Shown: positions 16,334-25,885 of the stretch, in pieces | Numbering within the stretch: the stretch's first letter is position 1 | Layout: each line of letters opens with the position of its first letter | Assembly (NCBI RefSeq): GCF_014697355.1 | Contig: NZ_JACJRQ010000001.1 | Coordinates: 1 to 64,000, forward strand | Source of the DNA: Nostoc calcicola FACHB-3891 | GTDB taxonomy: Bacteria > Cyanobacteriota > Cyanobacteriia > Cyanobacteriales > Nostocaceae | Reading direction: 5' to 3' | DNA length: 64,000 nt | Program-made: the position numbers and the translations under genes | The notes under the pieces: generated by a model | The model's database searches: none | The model's input: only the letters and a program-made list of their open reading frames with translations | What the model was told of the DNA's origin: nothing

Positions 16334-18250
16334 TCACAACTTCGTCCCACACTCAGCACAAAAGTTATGAGTTGGAGCATTTTTCGCATTACAGTGGCCA
16401 CAATAAACTGGCTCTGCTGCGGCTTTAGGTGTTTGCTTGGGCAAACCGACCATTTGAGCGTTGCTCTTGCCAGGAGCTACCATTGGATAGCAATTTTCAT
16501 CTCTGGTAACGTGGACATTCACAATTACCGGGCCTTTGTGTGCCAGCATTTCGGCGATCGCATCTTTTAATTGACTGCGATCGCTAATTACCATGCCCTT
16601 GATTCCATAGGCTTTTGCCAATAACTCAATGTCTGGCATCCCTACTTCCATGTTTGAGCATGAGTAACGTTCGCCATAGAAGGCTTGCTGCCACTGGCGT
16701 ACCATTCCCTGCCAACCATTATTAATAATTAGAGTCTTGACATTAATGCCATATTGTGCCAGCGTTCCGAGTTCCTGCAAACACATCTGAAAACTAGCAT
16801 CACCGCTAATACAGATGACTTCTTCATCGGGAAACGCGACTTTAGCACCCATAGCCGCAGGTACGCCAAAACCCATTGTTCCTAAACCTGCGCTAGAAAT
16901 CCAGCGTCTGGGGCCGTTTTTCAAAAATTGCGCTGCCCACATTTGATGTTGTCCGACATCTGTTGTGTAGAAAGCGTTGGGTGCTTGGCGACTAACTTCG
17001 ACGATCGCTTCTTGGGGTGAAATGCTGTCGGGATGGTGGGGTACTACAAGGGGATACTCTTCCCGCCAACGGTTAACTTTGGTTAACCACTCTTGGTTTT
17101 GATTTGGTGTTGGCTTGATGCCTGTTTCCTTGCAGCGACGCAATAAGTCAATTAACACGTTTCGCACATCGCCGACGATGGGTACTTCTGGGATGCGGTT
17201 TTTGCCGACTTCCGCCGGATCGATGTCGATGTGAATTACTTTGGCGCGGGAGGCGAATTCGTCTAATTTGCCTGTAACGCGATCGTCAAATCTTGCACCG
17301 ACGCAAATTAGCAAGTCACAATCACTCACGGCAAAGTTAGCGTAAGCGGTGCCATGCATTCCCAACATTCCCAAAGCTAGGGGATGATGTTCGTCAAAGA
17401 CACCGATCCCCATTAAGGTTGTAGTGACAGGGATGTTAAATAATTCAGCTAATTGTTTGACTTCATCATGGGCACCAGCGGCGATCGCACCACCACCTAC
17501 ATAGAGTAAGGGACGGCGGCTTTCAGTAATCAACCCAATTGCTGCCTGAATTTGTCGGGGGTTTCCCTTGACTGTGGGACGATAACCGCGTAACTTCACT
17601 GAACCTGGTTTCACAGGCACATAGTCAAATTCTTCTAAAGCTACATCTTTGGGGACATCAATTAAAACTGGCCCTGGACGCCCCGTGCTGGCGATGTGAA
17701 AAGCTTCAGTGACAATTCGCGCCATATCTTTGGGATCGCGCACTACATAGGAGTGCTTCACAATTGGTAGCGTAATCCCGTAAATATCGGTTTCTTGAAA
17801 CGCATCTGTACCAATGGATGGACGTGCGACCTGTCCCGTGACTACAATCATCGGGATCGAATCCATATAGGCTGTGGCGATGCCTGTTACCAAGTTAGTG
17901 GCTCCTGGTCCAGAAGTACCAAAACATACTCCTACCTTGCCTGTGGCACGTGCGTAACCGTCAGCAGCGTGGGCTGCGCCTTGTTCGTGTCTCACTAGAA
18001 TGTGCTTAATTGCACCAGTTGCTTCCACCTTGTACAGGTCGTCGTAAATTGGCAGAATCGCCCCACCAGGATAACCAAAAATATACTCAACGCCGTGGCG
18101 ATGAAGGCTGTCAAGCAGAGCAAAACCGCCAGATGCACGTTTGGGCACGACTGGCGGGTTATTACGGGACTGTTTGTGATTCTCGGTTTGTGGGATACTG
18201 ATTTGGGAAGGTAATTCTCCCACGGAGACACTTTGTGAACGCACGGTCAA
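16334..18250 (-). CDS. ilvB: acetolactate synthase, large (catalytic) subunit
   Basis: This 638-residue thiamine-diphosphate enzyme catalyses the first common step of valine, leucine and isoleucine synthesis. Visible landmarks are [18 protein letters not shown] near the front, the catalytic-Glu segment [26 protein letters not shown], and the TPP/Mg motif [15 protein letters not shown] followed by INN. After the usual end of the family (about residue 605) there is a short extension carrying CGHC and CAEC, a four-Cys zinc ribbon. The N-terminus is also extended by about 35 residues. No small subunit (ilvN) is nearby. Confidence 0.95.
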   Translation of the reverse strand: MTVRSQSVSVGELPSQISIPQTENHKQSRNNPPVVPKRASGGFALLDSLHRHGVEYIFGYPGGAILPIYDDLYKVEATGAIKHILVRHEQGAAHAADGYARATGKVGVCFGTSGPGATNLVTGIATAYMDSIPMIVVTGQVARPSIGTDAFQETDIYGITLPIVKHSYVVRDPKDMARIVTEAFHIASTGRPGPVLIDVPKDVALEEFDYVPVKPGSVKLRGYRPTVKGNPRQIQAAIGLITESRRPLLYVGGGAIAAGAHDEVKQLAELFNIPVTTTLMGIGVFDEHHPLALGMLGMHGTAYANFAVSDCDLLICVGARFDDRVTGKLDEFASRAKVIHIDIDPAEVGKNRIPEVPIVGDVRNVLIDLLRRCKETGIKPTPNQNQEWLTKVNRWREEYPLVVPHHPDSISPQEAIVEVSRQAPNAFYTTDVGQHQMWAAQFLKNGPRRWISSAGLGTMGFGVPAAMGAKVAFPDEEVICISGDASFQMCLQELGTLAQYGINVKTLIINNGWQGMVRQWQQAFYGERYSCSNMEVGMPDIELLAKAYGIKGMVISDRSQLKDAIAEMLAHKGPVIVNVHVTRDENCYPMVAPGKSNAQMVGLPKQTPKAAAEPVYCGHCNAKNAPTHNFCAECGTKL

Positions 18251-18376
18251 ACCTCAGACTATAGCTAAAGTTAATGCTGACTTCTGTAGTTAAGATTTCA
18301 TTTTAATAGAAAAGTTCAATTAAATCCTGATTAATTTATAGATTCCAAATAAAGCCAGATTATTAGCCTACATTAG

Positions 18377-19639
18377 TTAAATTACGTCTTGCAAGACTCT
18401 GCGGGTATTTTGCCAAGCCCAAACACCGACAAGTATGACAACAACACTCATAACTACAAGCACCGTTCTCAATCCCAAAGCATCAGTTAATGGCCCAGTA
18501 ATCGCCAAGGGTACAGATAAGGCGATGTTGACAGCATGATTTTGAAAGCCAAATACTTTACCATGCATTGTTGGTGGTGTTTGCTGTTGGATTAAAGTTT
18601 GCATAGGCACACCAATAAAGGCAGCACCGATACCCAAAATTGCACATAGTCCAAGGGCTAGCAATAAATTGTGTGTAAAAGTGAACACTCCTAAAACTAG
18701 AGCGATCATCAAAAATCCAATTAAAGGTAAGGGCTTATGGTGCAATTTATCACCCCAGTGACCTAAAAGCGCTGCACCAAATACCATACCCACCCCAGCT
18801 GCTGCTAAGAAAAAGCCAAACTGTTTTTCTTTGAGACCAAATTCCTCGGCTAATCGAATCGTCAACACCGTTAGGGCTGCAAACACACAATATAAGGTTG
18901 TTAGTTGCAGCATAGCATTCAAGACCAAACGGTTTTTCTTGAGATACCGTAGACTTGCGGTAAATTCAGCCCAAGGGTGATTTTCGCCTTGATGTTCCCT
19001 TGGTGGTTTGTGTTCTTTAAACTTAATCGGCTGCATAATCCCAGCCGATAATATGTACAGTCCTCCAACCACAAGCTCTTGACCGTATTCTTCTCCCATC
19101 CAGCTTTTCGCCAAACTCAAAATCGGCTCTCCTATGGCAAAGCCAACAATTAAAGCTCCCATCATCGTGCTGCTGAACAGTGCGTTGGCTGCCAACAAAT
19201 TTTCTCGCCTCACTAACAAGGGAATGGCTGCTTGCTCAGCTGGGGCAAAAAACTGTGTGACAGTGGAAATGGCAAAAGTCAGGATTAACAGAATCAAAAA
19301 CTCCCGTGGCAACAACGGTAGACACAGCGTTAATATTCCCCGCACAACATCTGAGCCGACCATAATCAGCTTTTTTGGCAATCGGTCAACAAAGATACCA
19401 CCAGCAGAACCAAACAAAATTGCTGGGATGGTAAACGACAGCATCAAAGTTGAATACATCGAGTTTTGTGCCAACCCAGGAAGCGGTGAGTAGTTCTCCA
19501 AGAGAGCAATCATCAAAACAAAAAAGACTTTATCTGCTAACTGGGACACTAGTTGCCCAATCCACAGGAGCATAAAACCACGGTTTTTTAGCAGTGCGCC
19601 AAATCCGTTATTCACAGCGGCAGGTTCTGTTGGAAACAT
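18377..19639 (-). CDS. MFS exporter
   Basis: This 420-residue protein has about 12 hydrophobic segments. The first loop reads GQLVSQLADKVFFVLMIALL and the loop between segments 2 and 3 carries GGIFVDRLPKKLIM, the MFS signature form used in the EntS/MFS_3 branch (drug or siderophore exporters). A QPIKFKEHK-type central loop lies at about 205-225. The substrate is unknown. It follows ilvB's upstream region on the same strand but 126 bases away, so co-transcription is unlikely. Confidence 0.85.
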   Translation of the reverse strand: MFPTEPAAVNNGFGALLKNRGFMLLWIGQLVSQLADKVFFVLMIALLENYSPLPGLAQNSMYSTLMLSFTIPAILFGSAGGIFVDRLPKKLIMVGSDVVRGILTLCLPLLPREFLILLILTFAISTVTQFFAPAEQAAIPLLVRRENLLAANALFSSTMMGALIVGFAIGEPILSLAKSWMGEEYGQELVVGGLYILSAGIMQPIKFKEHKPPREHQGENHPWAEFTASLRYLKKNRLVLNAMLQLTTLYCVFAALTVLTIRLAEEFGLKEKQFGFFLAAAGVGMVFGAALLGHWGDKLHHKPLPLIGFLMIALVLGVFTFTHNLLLALGLCAILGIGAAFIGVPMQTLIQQQTPPTMHGKVFGFQNHAVNIALSVPLAITGPLTDALGLRTVLVVMSVVVILVGVWAWQNTRRVLQDVI

Positions 19640-19671
19640 CAGTTACTCTGGGTAGATGGGGCATGGGGAGA

Positions 19672-19795
19672 TGGGGAGATGGGGAGATGGGGAGATGGGG
19701 GGATGAGGGGGATGGGGAGACTAATAACTCCTTACTCAGCACTCACCACTCCTAACTCCTAACTCCTAACTCCTAACACCTCATTCCTAACTCCT
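19672..19795. repeat. GGGGAGAT and AACTCCT short tandem repeats
   Basis: Runs of GGGGAGATG are followed by CCTAACTCCTAACTCCTAAC heptamers. The heptamer AGTTAGG/CCTAACT is the classic heterocystous-cyanobacterial short tandem repeat, also present at about 16300, 38978-39155 and 44140-44275. Confidence 0.8.
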
Positions 19796-19818
19796 GTTTA
19801 CTTACTCCATTGTCCGGA

Positions 19819-20403
19819 TTAATTTGCTTCATAGCGTTTTAACAGCATACGCAAAAATTCAGCTGCACTTAGATGGCCTTTGGGAGGAAAAATTCCAATG
19901 GATGAATCTACCCACCAACCTTGTACAGTTTCGGGCGATCGCCAAATTGACATATGATCGACTGCTGGTTCTGCATAGAAGTTATTTTGCCCACTACCAA
20001 GCAAACTAGAACTCCAATGGGTGAAATAATCATGACTCATCCGATGAATTGGAAAATTACCCTGTAGTGGCACCCCCCATCCATCTATAGCAATAAACGC
20101 TTTCACACGACCACCCAAGAGTTGCCACAAAACAGCCGCACCCATTGCCCCGACTACGCCAGCGCTAAAACTAATGAATATTAGTGGCGATTCAAAAGAG
20201 TTGTTTAGGCGATACCTGCGGTGAGCTACGTTAACGCGCAAAAACTCCAAAATGTGCAAACCTGATAAACTCGAAAAATCTTTACCCGGAAAAACCAGTA
20301 CTTTACCTTGATTTTGGTCTATTGAGCCATCGAATAATCCCGATATAAAGGATTCTGTGAAAGCTGCATCGTGGATTCCAGGGCAAATAATTATTGTGGG
20401 CAT
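19819..20403 (-). CDS. alpha/beta-hydrolase-like conserved protein
   Basis: This 194-residue protein begins MPTIIICPGIHDAAFTESFI and has LIFISFSAGVVGAMGAAV, a nucleophile-elbow-like turn (FSAG). It ends with AVDHMSIWRSPETV and GHLSAAEFLRMLLKRY. A longer frame reaches 20523, but the extra 40 codons are GGGCATGGGGCAT-type repeat sequence, so I start at the ATG at 20403. The catalytic residues are uncertain, and it may be a non-enzymatic hydrolase fold. Confidence 0.65.
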   Translation of the reverse strand: MPTIIICPGIHDAAFTESFISGLFDGSIDQNQGKVLVFPGKDFSSLSGLHILEFLRVNVAHRRYRLNNSFESPLIFISFSAGVVGAMGAAVLWQLLGGRVKAFIAIDGWGVPLQGNFPIHRMSHDYFTHWSSSLLGSGQNNFYAEPAVDHMSIWRSPETVQGWWVDSSIGIFPPKGHLSAAEFLRMLLKRYEAN

Positions 20404-20668
20404 GGGGCATTGGGAGTACTGAGTTAGGAGTGAGGAGTGAAGAGTTAGGAATTCTTTCCTTGCTTTCCCTGCTCCTTCATCTCCCCATTTTCCCATGCCC
20501 AATGCCCCATGCCCATGCCCCACGCAAGTCTTACTTTTGATGTATTATTTTGATTTTTCCACCCATCCCATCCCCCCGGATGGGATAATAATTTACTAGT
20601 AGGGAAAGTGTTCCAGCTATTCCCTAACTTTAAATTCTCTGCACTCTGGTTATATTGAGGAAGTTATT

Positions 20669-21787
20669 GTGGTTGCAACGCCTGAAAAACTACAACATAC
20701 TCACGAAGAATTATCAAGTAAAGACCGCGTAGCCGTATTGCTGATGGGCTACGGCGAAGTCGAAAGCTACGAAGATTTTGCCAACTATAACGAACAGGCT
20801 TTAAATCTCCTGACAGCAAAATTCGCACCTGTACCAACCTGGATTTATCCACCTCTGGCAAAGCTTTTGGCGCTATTTGACCGCCACGAGTGGGGACACA
20901 CACACCACGATTTTATTTCCCCACACAACGCTATCTTTGAACAGCAACGGGCTGGGATTGAAAAGAATTTACAAGAAAAATGGGGTGATAAGGTTCAAGT
21001 TTTCAAAGCTTTCAACTTCTGCGCCCCTTTTCTGCCCAACCAAGTTTTAGCAGAAATCAAAAACCAAGGCTTCGATAAGCTGCTAATTTATCCACTGCTA
21101 GTTGTTGATTCTATTTTTACTAGTGGCATTGCGATCGAGCAAGTTAACAATGCTCTCGTTGAGTTGACTGATGGCGAAGAACACTGGGTTAAAGCACAGC
21201 GCTACATTCCTTCTTTCTTCAACGAACCAGCCTACATTGATTTGATGGCTCATCTAGTTGAGGAAAAAATTAACGCTGGTTTAGCAACAGCTTACCTACC
21301 TTCTCAAATCGGTATTGTGCTAATGAATCACGGCTGTCCGCACAAAGCCAAAGGATTTACCTCTGGAATTACCGAAAGTCAAGCGCTATACGATTTAGTA
21401 CGAGATAAGTTGATTAACCGCTATCCTTTAATCTCCGTGGGTTGGCTCAATCACGATACGCCTCTGATTGAATGGACGCAGCCAAATGCACACCAAGCAG
21501 CGAGTAACTTGATTCAGTTGGGCGCAAAAGTAGTGGTATTTATGCCAATAGGCTTTGCTACGGAAAACCACGAAACTCTGTTGGATGTGCATCACATCAT
21601 CCATGCTTTGGAAAAACAGCATCCTGGTACAAACTACGTGCAAATGGCTTGCGTTAACGACCATCCGGAATTTTTAGCGATCGCAGCTCAATGGGCTGAT
21701 GCTCATATTGCACAATTATTATCAGAGGAAACTTTGGCAGTTAATCCCCAACTAGCTGACCATCACCATCATCATCACCACCATTAA
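20669..21787 (+). CDS. ferrochelatase-family protein with natural His8 tail
   Basis: This 372-residue protein starts with GTG. It has LLMGYGEVESYEDFANYNEQ at the front, FNFCAPFLPNQVLAEIK, LIYPLLVVDSIFTSG, and a chelatase motif VVFMPIGFATENHETLLDVHH (with PIGFxxxxxE, the metal-facing Glu region of ferrochelatases). It ends in Asp plus eight consecutive His residues. It differs from canonical HemH and lacks the chlorophyll-binding tail of the cyanobacterial enzyme, so it is probably a second chelatase-type protein. The metal and tetrapyrrole substrates are unknown. Confidence 0.75.
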   Translation: MVATPEKLQHTHEELSSKDRVAVLLMGYGEVESYEDFANYNEQALNLLTAKFAPVPTWIYPPLAKLLALFDRHEWGHTHHDFISPHNAIFEQQRAGIEKNLQEKWGDKVQVFKAFNFCAPFLPNQVLAEIKNQGFDKLLIYPLLVVDSIFTSGIAIEQVNNALVELTDGEEHWVKAQRYIPSFFNEPAYIDLMAHLVEEKINAGLATAYLPSQIGIVLMNHGCPHKAKGFTSGITESQALYDLVRDKLINRYPLISVGWLNHDTPLIEWTQPNAHQAASNLIQLGAKVVVFMPIGFATENHETLLDVHHIIHALEKQHPGTNYVQMACVNDHPEFLAIAAQWADAHIAQLLSEETLAVNPQLADHHHHHHHH

Positions 21788-22334
21788 GTTGAATTTTGTG
21801 GGGTGGACAAAGCTGTGTCCACTCCAAATTGATGGTTATAGCAAAGTTGAGAATTTACTTTAATAGTTCCAAATCTTATAGTCAAATATAATCTGATTAA
21901 GGTTTTCTTAATCAGTCTGAGGTAGCAGTAATCTGCTCTCAATAGAGATTATAGCCAGTAAACAGCTATATCTGAATAGATTTTGTTTAAAGTTTTCTAA
22001 TACATAATCACCGTGTCTTTGCGTTCCGACCTCAGCCTCAATCATCCCATGATTCAGCAAAGCCCAAATCTTGATATCCCACGGTTGCAGATGCTCTTCA
22101 AGCTTCATTTCCGTCTGCGCTACGGTACTGATATACAATTATTTTTTTAATCTATATTGAGTAAAATTCCGCTTAAAGTCAGTATTCTCACTCATGTTGT
22201 TTGCAGTGGATAAAGTTATTCTGTAACCAGTAATATCACATTTACTAAGTAATAAAAGATTACAAATTCTTGATATAAAATCTGGGTAATTACTTATTAC
22301 TAAAATTTATGTGCGTCAGAGCGCCCAGCACGTC

Positions 22335-22434
22335 ATACCGTTTCACTTTAATTATGATACATATACCTTGGTAGGGGCACGGCAATGTTCCCTACGTGAA
22401 ATCTATATGTATCAGGGTTTTTGTGAAATGGTAT
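22335..22434. mobile_element. MITE-like element, TIR ATACCGTTTCAC
   Basis: ATACCGTTTCAC at the left is matched by GTGAAATGGTAT at the right, and inner segments ATGATACATATA / CTATATGTATCA also pair. The element is 100 bp with no coding content. It ends one base before the next element begins. Confidence 0.6.
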
Positions 22435-22435
22435 C

Positions 22436-22555
22436 ATATCATGTCCGGCTAATCACTTGTGATTACTGCATCTGTGCAAAAATCGGAAAAACCTCTTTCC
22501 CCCTGCTCCCTGCCCCCTGCGGTCTAAATAATAAGTCTTTTACCGGACATGGTAT
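22436..22555. mobile_element. MITE-like element, TIR ATATCATGTCCG family, copy 1
   Basis: The left end is ATATCATGTCCGGCTAATCA and the right end ACCGGACATGGTAT. It is in the opposite orientation to the nested copy at 22845-22956: its left half matches that copy's right half, and the reverse. A lone end of the same family (ACCAGACATGATAT) follows at about 22577-22590. Confidence 0.65.
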
Positions 22556-22728
22556 CAGCCCTAATGATAAGTGTTCAACCAGACATGATATGAATGGTCA
22601 TGCAGCAAAAATTTTTAGGAGCTTTTGGCGTTAATTATTTCATAGCAGTTCTGTGTCAAGATACGCCAAAATCTGACTAATGGCAATGAAACTGTAGACC
22701 GACATAAAAATCTGCCAAAGAATTACAA

Positions 22729-22979
22729 AAGACCTCTTGCATAAATAATTTTTTATCGGGCTACGCCCCGCTTCTCTACGAGACGCACTCGCGTTCGCTA
22801 ACACGCATTAGGCAAGAGAGGCGCTCCAGAAGAGAACGCAAATAATATCATGTCCGGTTAAAGACTTATCATTAAGACCGCAGAGGGGCAGAGGGGAGGG
22901 GTTTTCGGGTTTTCTGCATAGATTCGGGAATTATAAGTGATTAGGCGGACATGATATAAGGACTTTTGCAAGAGGTATA
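22729..22979. mobile_element. MITE, GACCTCTTGCA family, interrupted by another MITE
   Basis: The ends are AAAAGACCTCTTGCATAAAT and GACTTTTGCAAGAGGT. The interior (GGGCTACGCCCCGCTTCTCT, then AGAGAACGCAAATA) matches the uninterrupted copy at 61643-61776 until position 22844, where the element at 22845-22956 is inserted. Confidence 0.7.
22845..22956. mobile_element. nested MITE, TIR ATATCATGTCCG family, copy 2
   Basis: A 112-bp element with perfect terminal inverted repeats ATATCATGTCCG / CGGACATGATAT sits inside the GACCTCTTGCA-family MITE. The 61.7-kb copy of that MITE shows the empty site. A further family member is at 25886-26011. Confidence 0.75.
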
Positions 22980-22980
22980 A

Positions 22981-23130
22981 ACTCTTAAACATGAAGAATT
23001 TGTTACCAATGTAATCTTCAGTCTCGATGGTAAAACCTTACTTATTACCATCAATAACGCAACCATGATTATTTGGGATTTGGACAAACTCGCTTTATAT
23101 TCACTTCTTTATAGTGTTATTTTTCAATAA
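22981..23130 (+). pseudogene. WD40-repeat remnant
   Basis: The frame reads TLKHEEFVTNVIFSLDGKTL and then NNATMIIWDLDKL, one recognisable WD40 blade (FSLDGKTL ... IWDLD), and stops at 23130. It begins directly beside the right end of the MITE at 22979. It has no start codon and is one blade long, so it is the tail of a destroyed WD40 gene. Confidence 0.65.
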
Positions 23131-23303
23131 ACTTAATAAAAATAAAAACAATGCACTATAGCTTTTTAATAATTTTTAATATTAAAGTTTTACGTTGTTT
23201 ACTGATATTTAATATGTTGTGTTATCTTTGATAAATTCGCAAATATCAACAACATGTACAGTTGATATTACTAGTGCAAAATTTACTAAATATAGGAACA
23301 AAT

Positions 23304-25484
23304 ATGTCTCCGGTTTCTCAGTTGATATCTTCTTCTCTAAGTCTTTACAAAACAGATGTGCAAAGTATTCTAATACTTTTATATAAATTAGTAAAGCTTA
23401 GCAGAGCTTCATTGCAGCACATGCAATATGAATACAACTATAGTTATATTCCTCCTTTAGCTATGACGGGCGCTCTGCCATTGCCAGTGATTAAAATACA
23501 ACTCCCAATTCAAGAGTTACCTAATTTAAAATGGGTACTTTCCGTAGCTCAAAAGATAACGTTGATTTTGGTAAATGATACTCTAACTAACTTTTCAAAT
23601 TCTTTAGACTCTGATATATCTTACGAACACGATGCTGATGGTAAAAACAATAGCTCAGCCATCGATAGCAAAGTACAAGCTTTAGAAGATATGGAGCAAG
23701 AAATTAAGGACGCTGAGAGCTGCGAAGATTTAGAAAAAATTGCTTTAAATTTGGCATTAATTACTCAATTAATCGCGGAAGAAATTGTTAGTGCGAACCC
23801 ACCATCTAAAATTGTGTCACTCGATGCTGAAGAAATATCAGATTTTCAAGAAAAAATTAGAAGTATCGATGAGGAGTTTGAGTTGCATGAATTCCATAAA
23901 GATTCAGGAACTGTCGAATTTTTATCGCCATTTAGTTTAGAAGATTCCCTCACAGATTTATTAAGTTCTGCTTTCAAAAAAATTATTAATTCTGATGCCA
24001 AGTTATTGGAATTAAAAGACAAGCAGCCATCTTCCATAGAAGTAGAAAATTCTACACATTCATCGGCAATGAAGCGAAGTTTGGAAGATTATAATAAATT
24101 ATTTAAAAAAATACCTCTACCTGAGATTAGCTCTAGGTTTAAAGAAGATTTAGTTTTTGGTTATATGCAAGTTGCTGGGCCAAATCCGTTGATGCTGCAA
24201 CAGGTATTACAACAGGACAAAGCTTTAAAAATTAGCAACGAACAATACCAAAAAATTATCGGTTTTTCCAACGATTCTCTGGAAGCTGCAAGGCAAGAAG
24301 GTCGGCTTTATAAAGCTGATTATTCTAAGTTGAAAAACATGGAAAATGGCAGATTTACTAATCAACAAAAGTATATTTATTCGCCTTTAGCATTATTTGT
24401 AGTACCACCATCTAGTAACCCATCTCGGTCTTTAGTTCCAGTGGCTATTCAATGTCACCCGGAACACCCAGTATTCACACCTCTTGATGGCGAAAACTGG
24501 ACGATCGCCAAAAGTATTGTGCAAATGGCGGATAGCAACTACCATGAACTAGTTAGCCATCTTGGTCGCACTCACTTATTTATCGAACCTTTTGTAATTG
24601 CTACTAAGCGTCGGTTACCAACAAAGCATCATTTAAGGATTTTACTGGAACCTCACTTTGAAGGGACTATATTAATCAATTACGGCGCTCATAAAGTCTT
24701 GATTGCCGATGGCGGTCAAGTGGATACACTTTTAGCCAGTACAATTGAGAGCGATCGCCAACTCACTGTTCAAGCTGCTCAAGACTATTTGCATCATTTC
24801 AACGATGCAATGTTTCCCAACACTTTAACAAGTCGCGGTGTTGATAGAGTTTCTCAACTACCTGAATATCCTTATCGAGATGATGGACTGCTGATTTGGA
24901 ATGCTATTCATCAATGGGTAAGTGCCTATTTGAGCAGTTATTATATCAGTGGGCAACAGCTACTGGCAGACCAAGCTTTACAAAATTGGGCAAAAGAATT
25001 AATCTCCCAACAAGGAGGCCGCCTCCAAAATTTTGGTGAAGATGTTTCAGGCACAATTAAAACCCTAGATTATCTAATTGATGCTGTTTCCACCATTATT
25101 TTTACTGCTAGCGCCCAACACGCTGCGGTTAATTTTGCCCAAGGCGAACTCATGACTTATGCACCTGCTTTTCCTCTCGCCAGTTACTCGCCAGCGCCGA
25201 CAAATCTCGACCAACCAGGCGACTTTATGAGTATGCTACCTTCCATAGAACAAGCTAAAACTCAACTGAAGGTGACTTATTTGCTTGGCTCAGTTTATTA
25301 TACGCAACTGGGGCAATACTCCAACTCATATTTTAAATCCAAGCCCCAAATAAATTCAGCCCTGGTGACTTTTCAAAATCAACTCAAAGCAATTGAGCAA
25401 GAAATTACTCACAGGAATCGTACAAGAATAATGCCTTACAAATTCTTGCTACCTTCCCAAATTCCACAAAGTATAAATATCTAA
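23304..25484 (+). CDS. lipoxygenase
   Basis: This 726-residue protein carries the lipoxygenase signature H-X4-H-X4-H-X17-H-X8-H exactly (His414, 419, 424, 442 and 451), then His606 with Asn610 in SAQHAAVNFAQ, and it ends in Ile, the C-terminal iron ligand. Iron is therefore held by His419, His424, His606, Asn610 and Ile726. The enzyme inserts O2 into polyunsaturated fatty acids. I chose ATG 23304 (AGGA 8 bases upstream) over TTG 23262. The N-terminal 280 residues are acidic and lack a recognisable PLAT domain. The gene stands alone after a MITE cluster. Confidence 0.93.
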   Translation: MSPVSQLISSSLSLYKTDVQSILILLYKLVKLSRASLQHMQYEYNYSYIPPLAMTGALPLPVIKIQLPIQELPNLKWVLSVAQKITLILVNDTLTNFSNSLDSDISYEHDADGKNNSSAIDSKVQALEDMEQEIKDAESCEDLEKIALNLALITQLIAEEIVSANPPSKIVSLDAEEISDFQEKIRSIDEEFELHEFHKDSGTVEFLSPFSLEDSLTDLLSSAFKKIINSDAKLLELKDKQPSSIEVENSTHSSAMKRSLEDYNKLFKKIPLPEISSRFKEDLVFGYMQVAGPNPLMLQQVLQQDKALKISNEQYQKIIGFSNDSLEAARQEGRLYKADYSKLKNMENGRFTNQQKYIYSPLALFVVPPSSNPSRSLVPVAIQCHPEHPVFTPLDGENWTIAKSIVQMADSNYHELVSHLGRTHLFIEPFVIATKRRLPTKHHLRILLEPHFEGTILINYGAHKVLIADGGQVDTLLASTIESDRQLTVQAAQDYLHHFNDAMFPNTLTSRGVDRVSQLPEYPYRDDGLLIWNAIHQWVSAYLSSYYISGQQLLADQALQNWAKELISQQGGRLQNFGEDVSGTIKTLDYLIDAVSTIIFTASAQHAAVNFAQGELMTYAPAFPLASYSPAPTNLDQPGDFMSMLPSIEQAKTQLKVTYLLGSVYYTQLGQYSNSYFKSKPQINSALVTFQNQLKAIEQEITHRNRTRIMPYKFLLPSQIPQSINI

Positions 25485-25582
25485 CTCAACTCAATTACAG
25501 CAGAATTCAGAATTAAAATAGTCTTTCTAGTTAGCTTTAAGACTTAGATGCTGTATCTCCGGCTTCTTGAAATCTGCTGTAT

Positions 25583-25697
25583 TATAGCGTTTCCTATTCT
25601 GGTGAGGTACAACTCTCTGCGCCCCTCTGCGCTTTACTTTGCGCCCCTCTGCCTTTCAAAATATTATCTGTACCTCACTTAACTGGGAATCGCTATA
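25583..25697. mobile_element. MITE-like element, TIR TATAGCG
   Basis: The left end TATAGCGTTTCC, with GTGAGGTAC further in, is matched by GTACCTCAC and GGGAATCGCTATA on the right. The interior is made of CTCTGCGCCCCTCTGCG repeats. It has no coding content. Confidence 0.6.
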
Positions 25698-25730
25698 TTT
25701 AGCCGAAATGGTAAAACTGTTGTTAAGAGC

Positions 25731-25851
25731 AATACCTTCACCATTTTTTTGTAGGTTGGGCTTACCGTGTGAAAACCCAACGTAAATGTTTAAGTTTCGT
25801 ACCTCAACCCAACCTACGAATTGAGCGATTTTTCGATTTGGCGAAGGTATT
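25731..25851. mobile_element. MITE-like element, TIR AATACCTTC
   Basis: AATACCTTCACC at the left and GGCGAAGGTATT at the right are inverted. Inner segments GTAGGTTGGG / CCCAACCTAC also pair. It is the second of three consecutive elements before dxr's 3' end. Confidence 0.6.
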
Positions 25852-25885
25852 ATAAGAGACAGAAAATTTGCCTTTTAGGTATTTG

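Larger units (their letters stand above)
21788..23303. other. 1.5-kb repeat-rich intergenic region
   Basis: The region holds at least four MITE-like elements (22335, 22436, 22729 and the nested 22845), a solo element end (22561-22590) and a WD40 remnant (22981-23130). A minus-strand frame at 21908-22138 has protein-like stretches (EEHLQPWDIKIWALLNHGMI) but no recognised family or ribosome binding site; it may be a fragment. Confidence 0.6.

Noticed and set aside
20404..20523. Forty-codon N-terminal extension of the hydrolase-like gene
   Set aside because: The extra codons are GGGCATGGGG-type intergenic repeat. The natural protein start is at 20403.
21908..22138. 76-codon minus-strand frame with some protein-like sequence
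   Set aside because: No start signal and no family recognised. It could be a gene fragment, but I cannot support it as a gene.
22311..22634. 107-codon frame
   Set aside because: It is built from the MITEs at 22335-22434 and 22436-22555.
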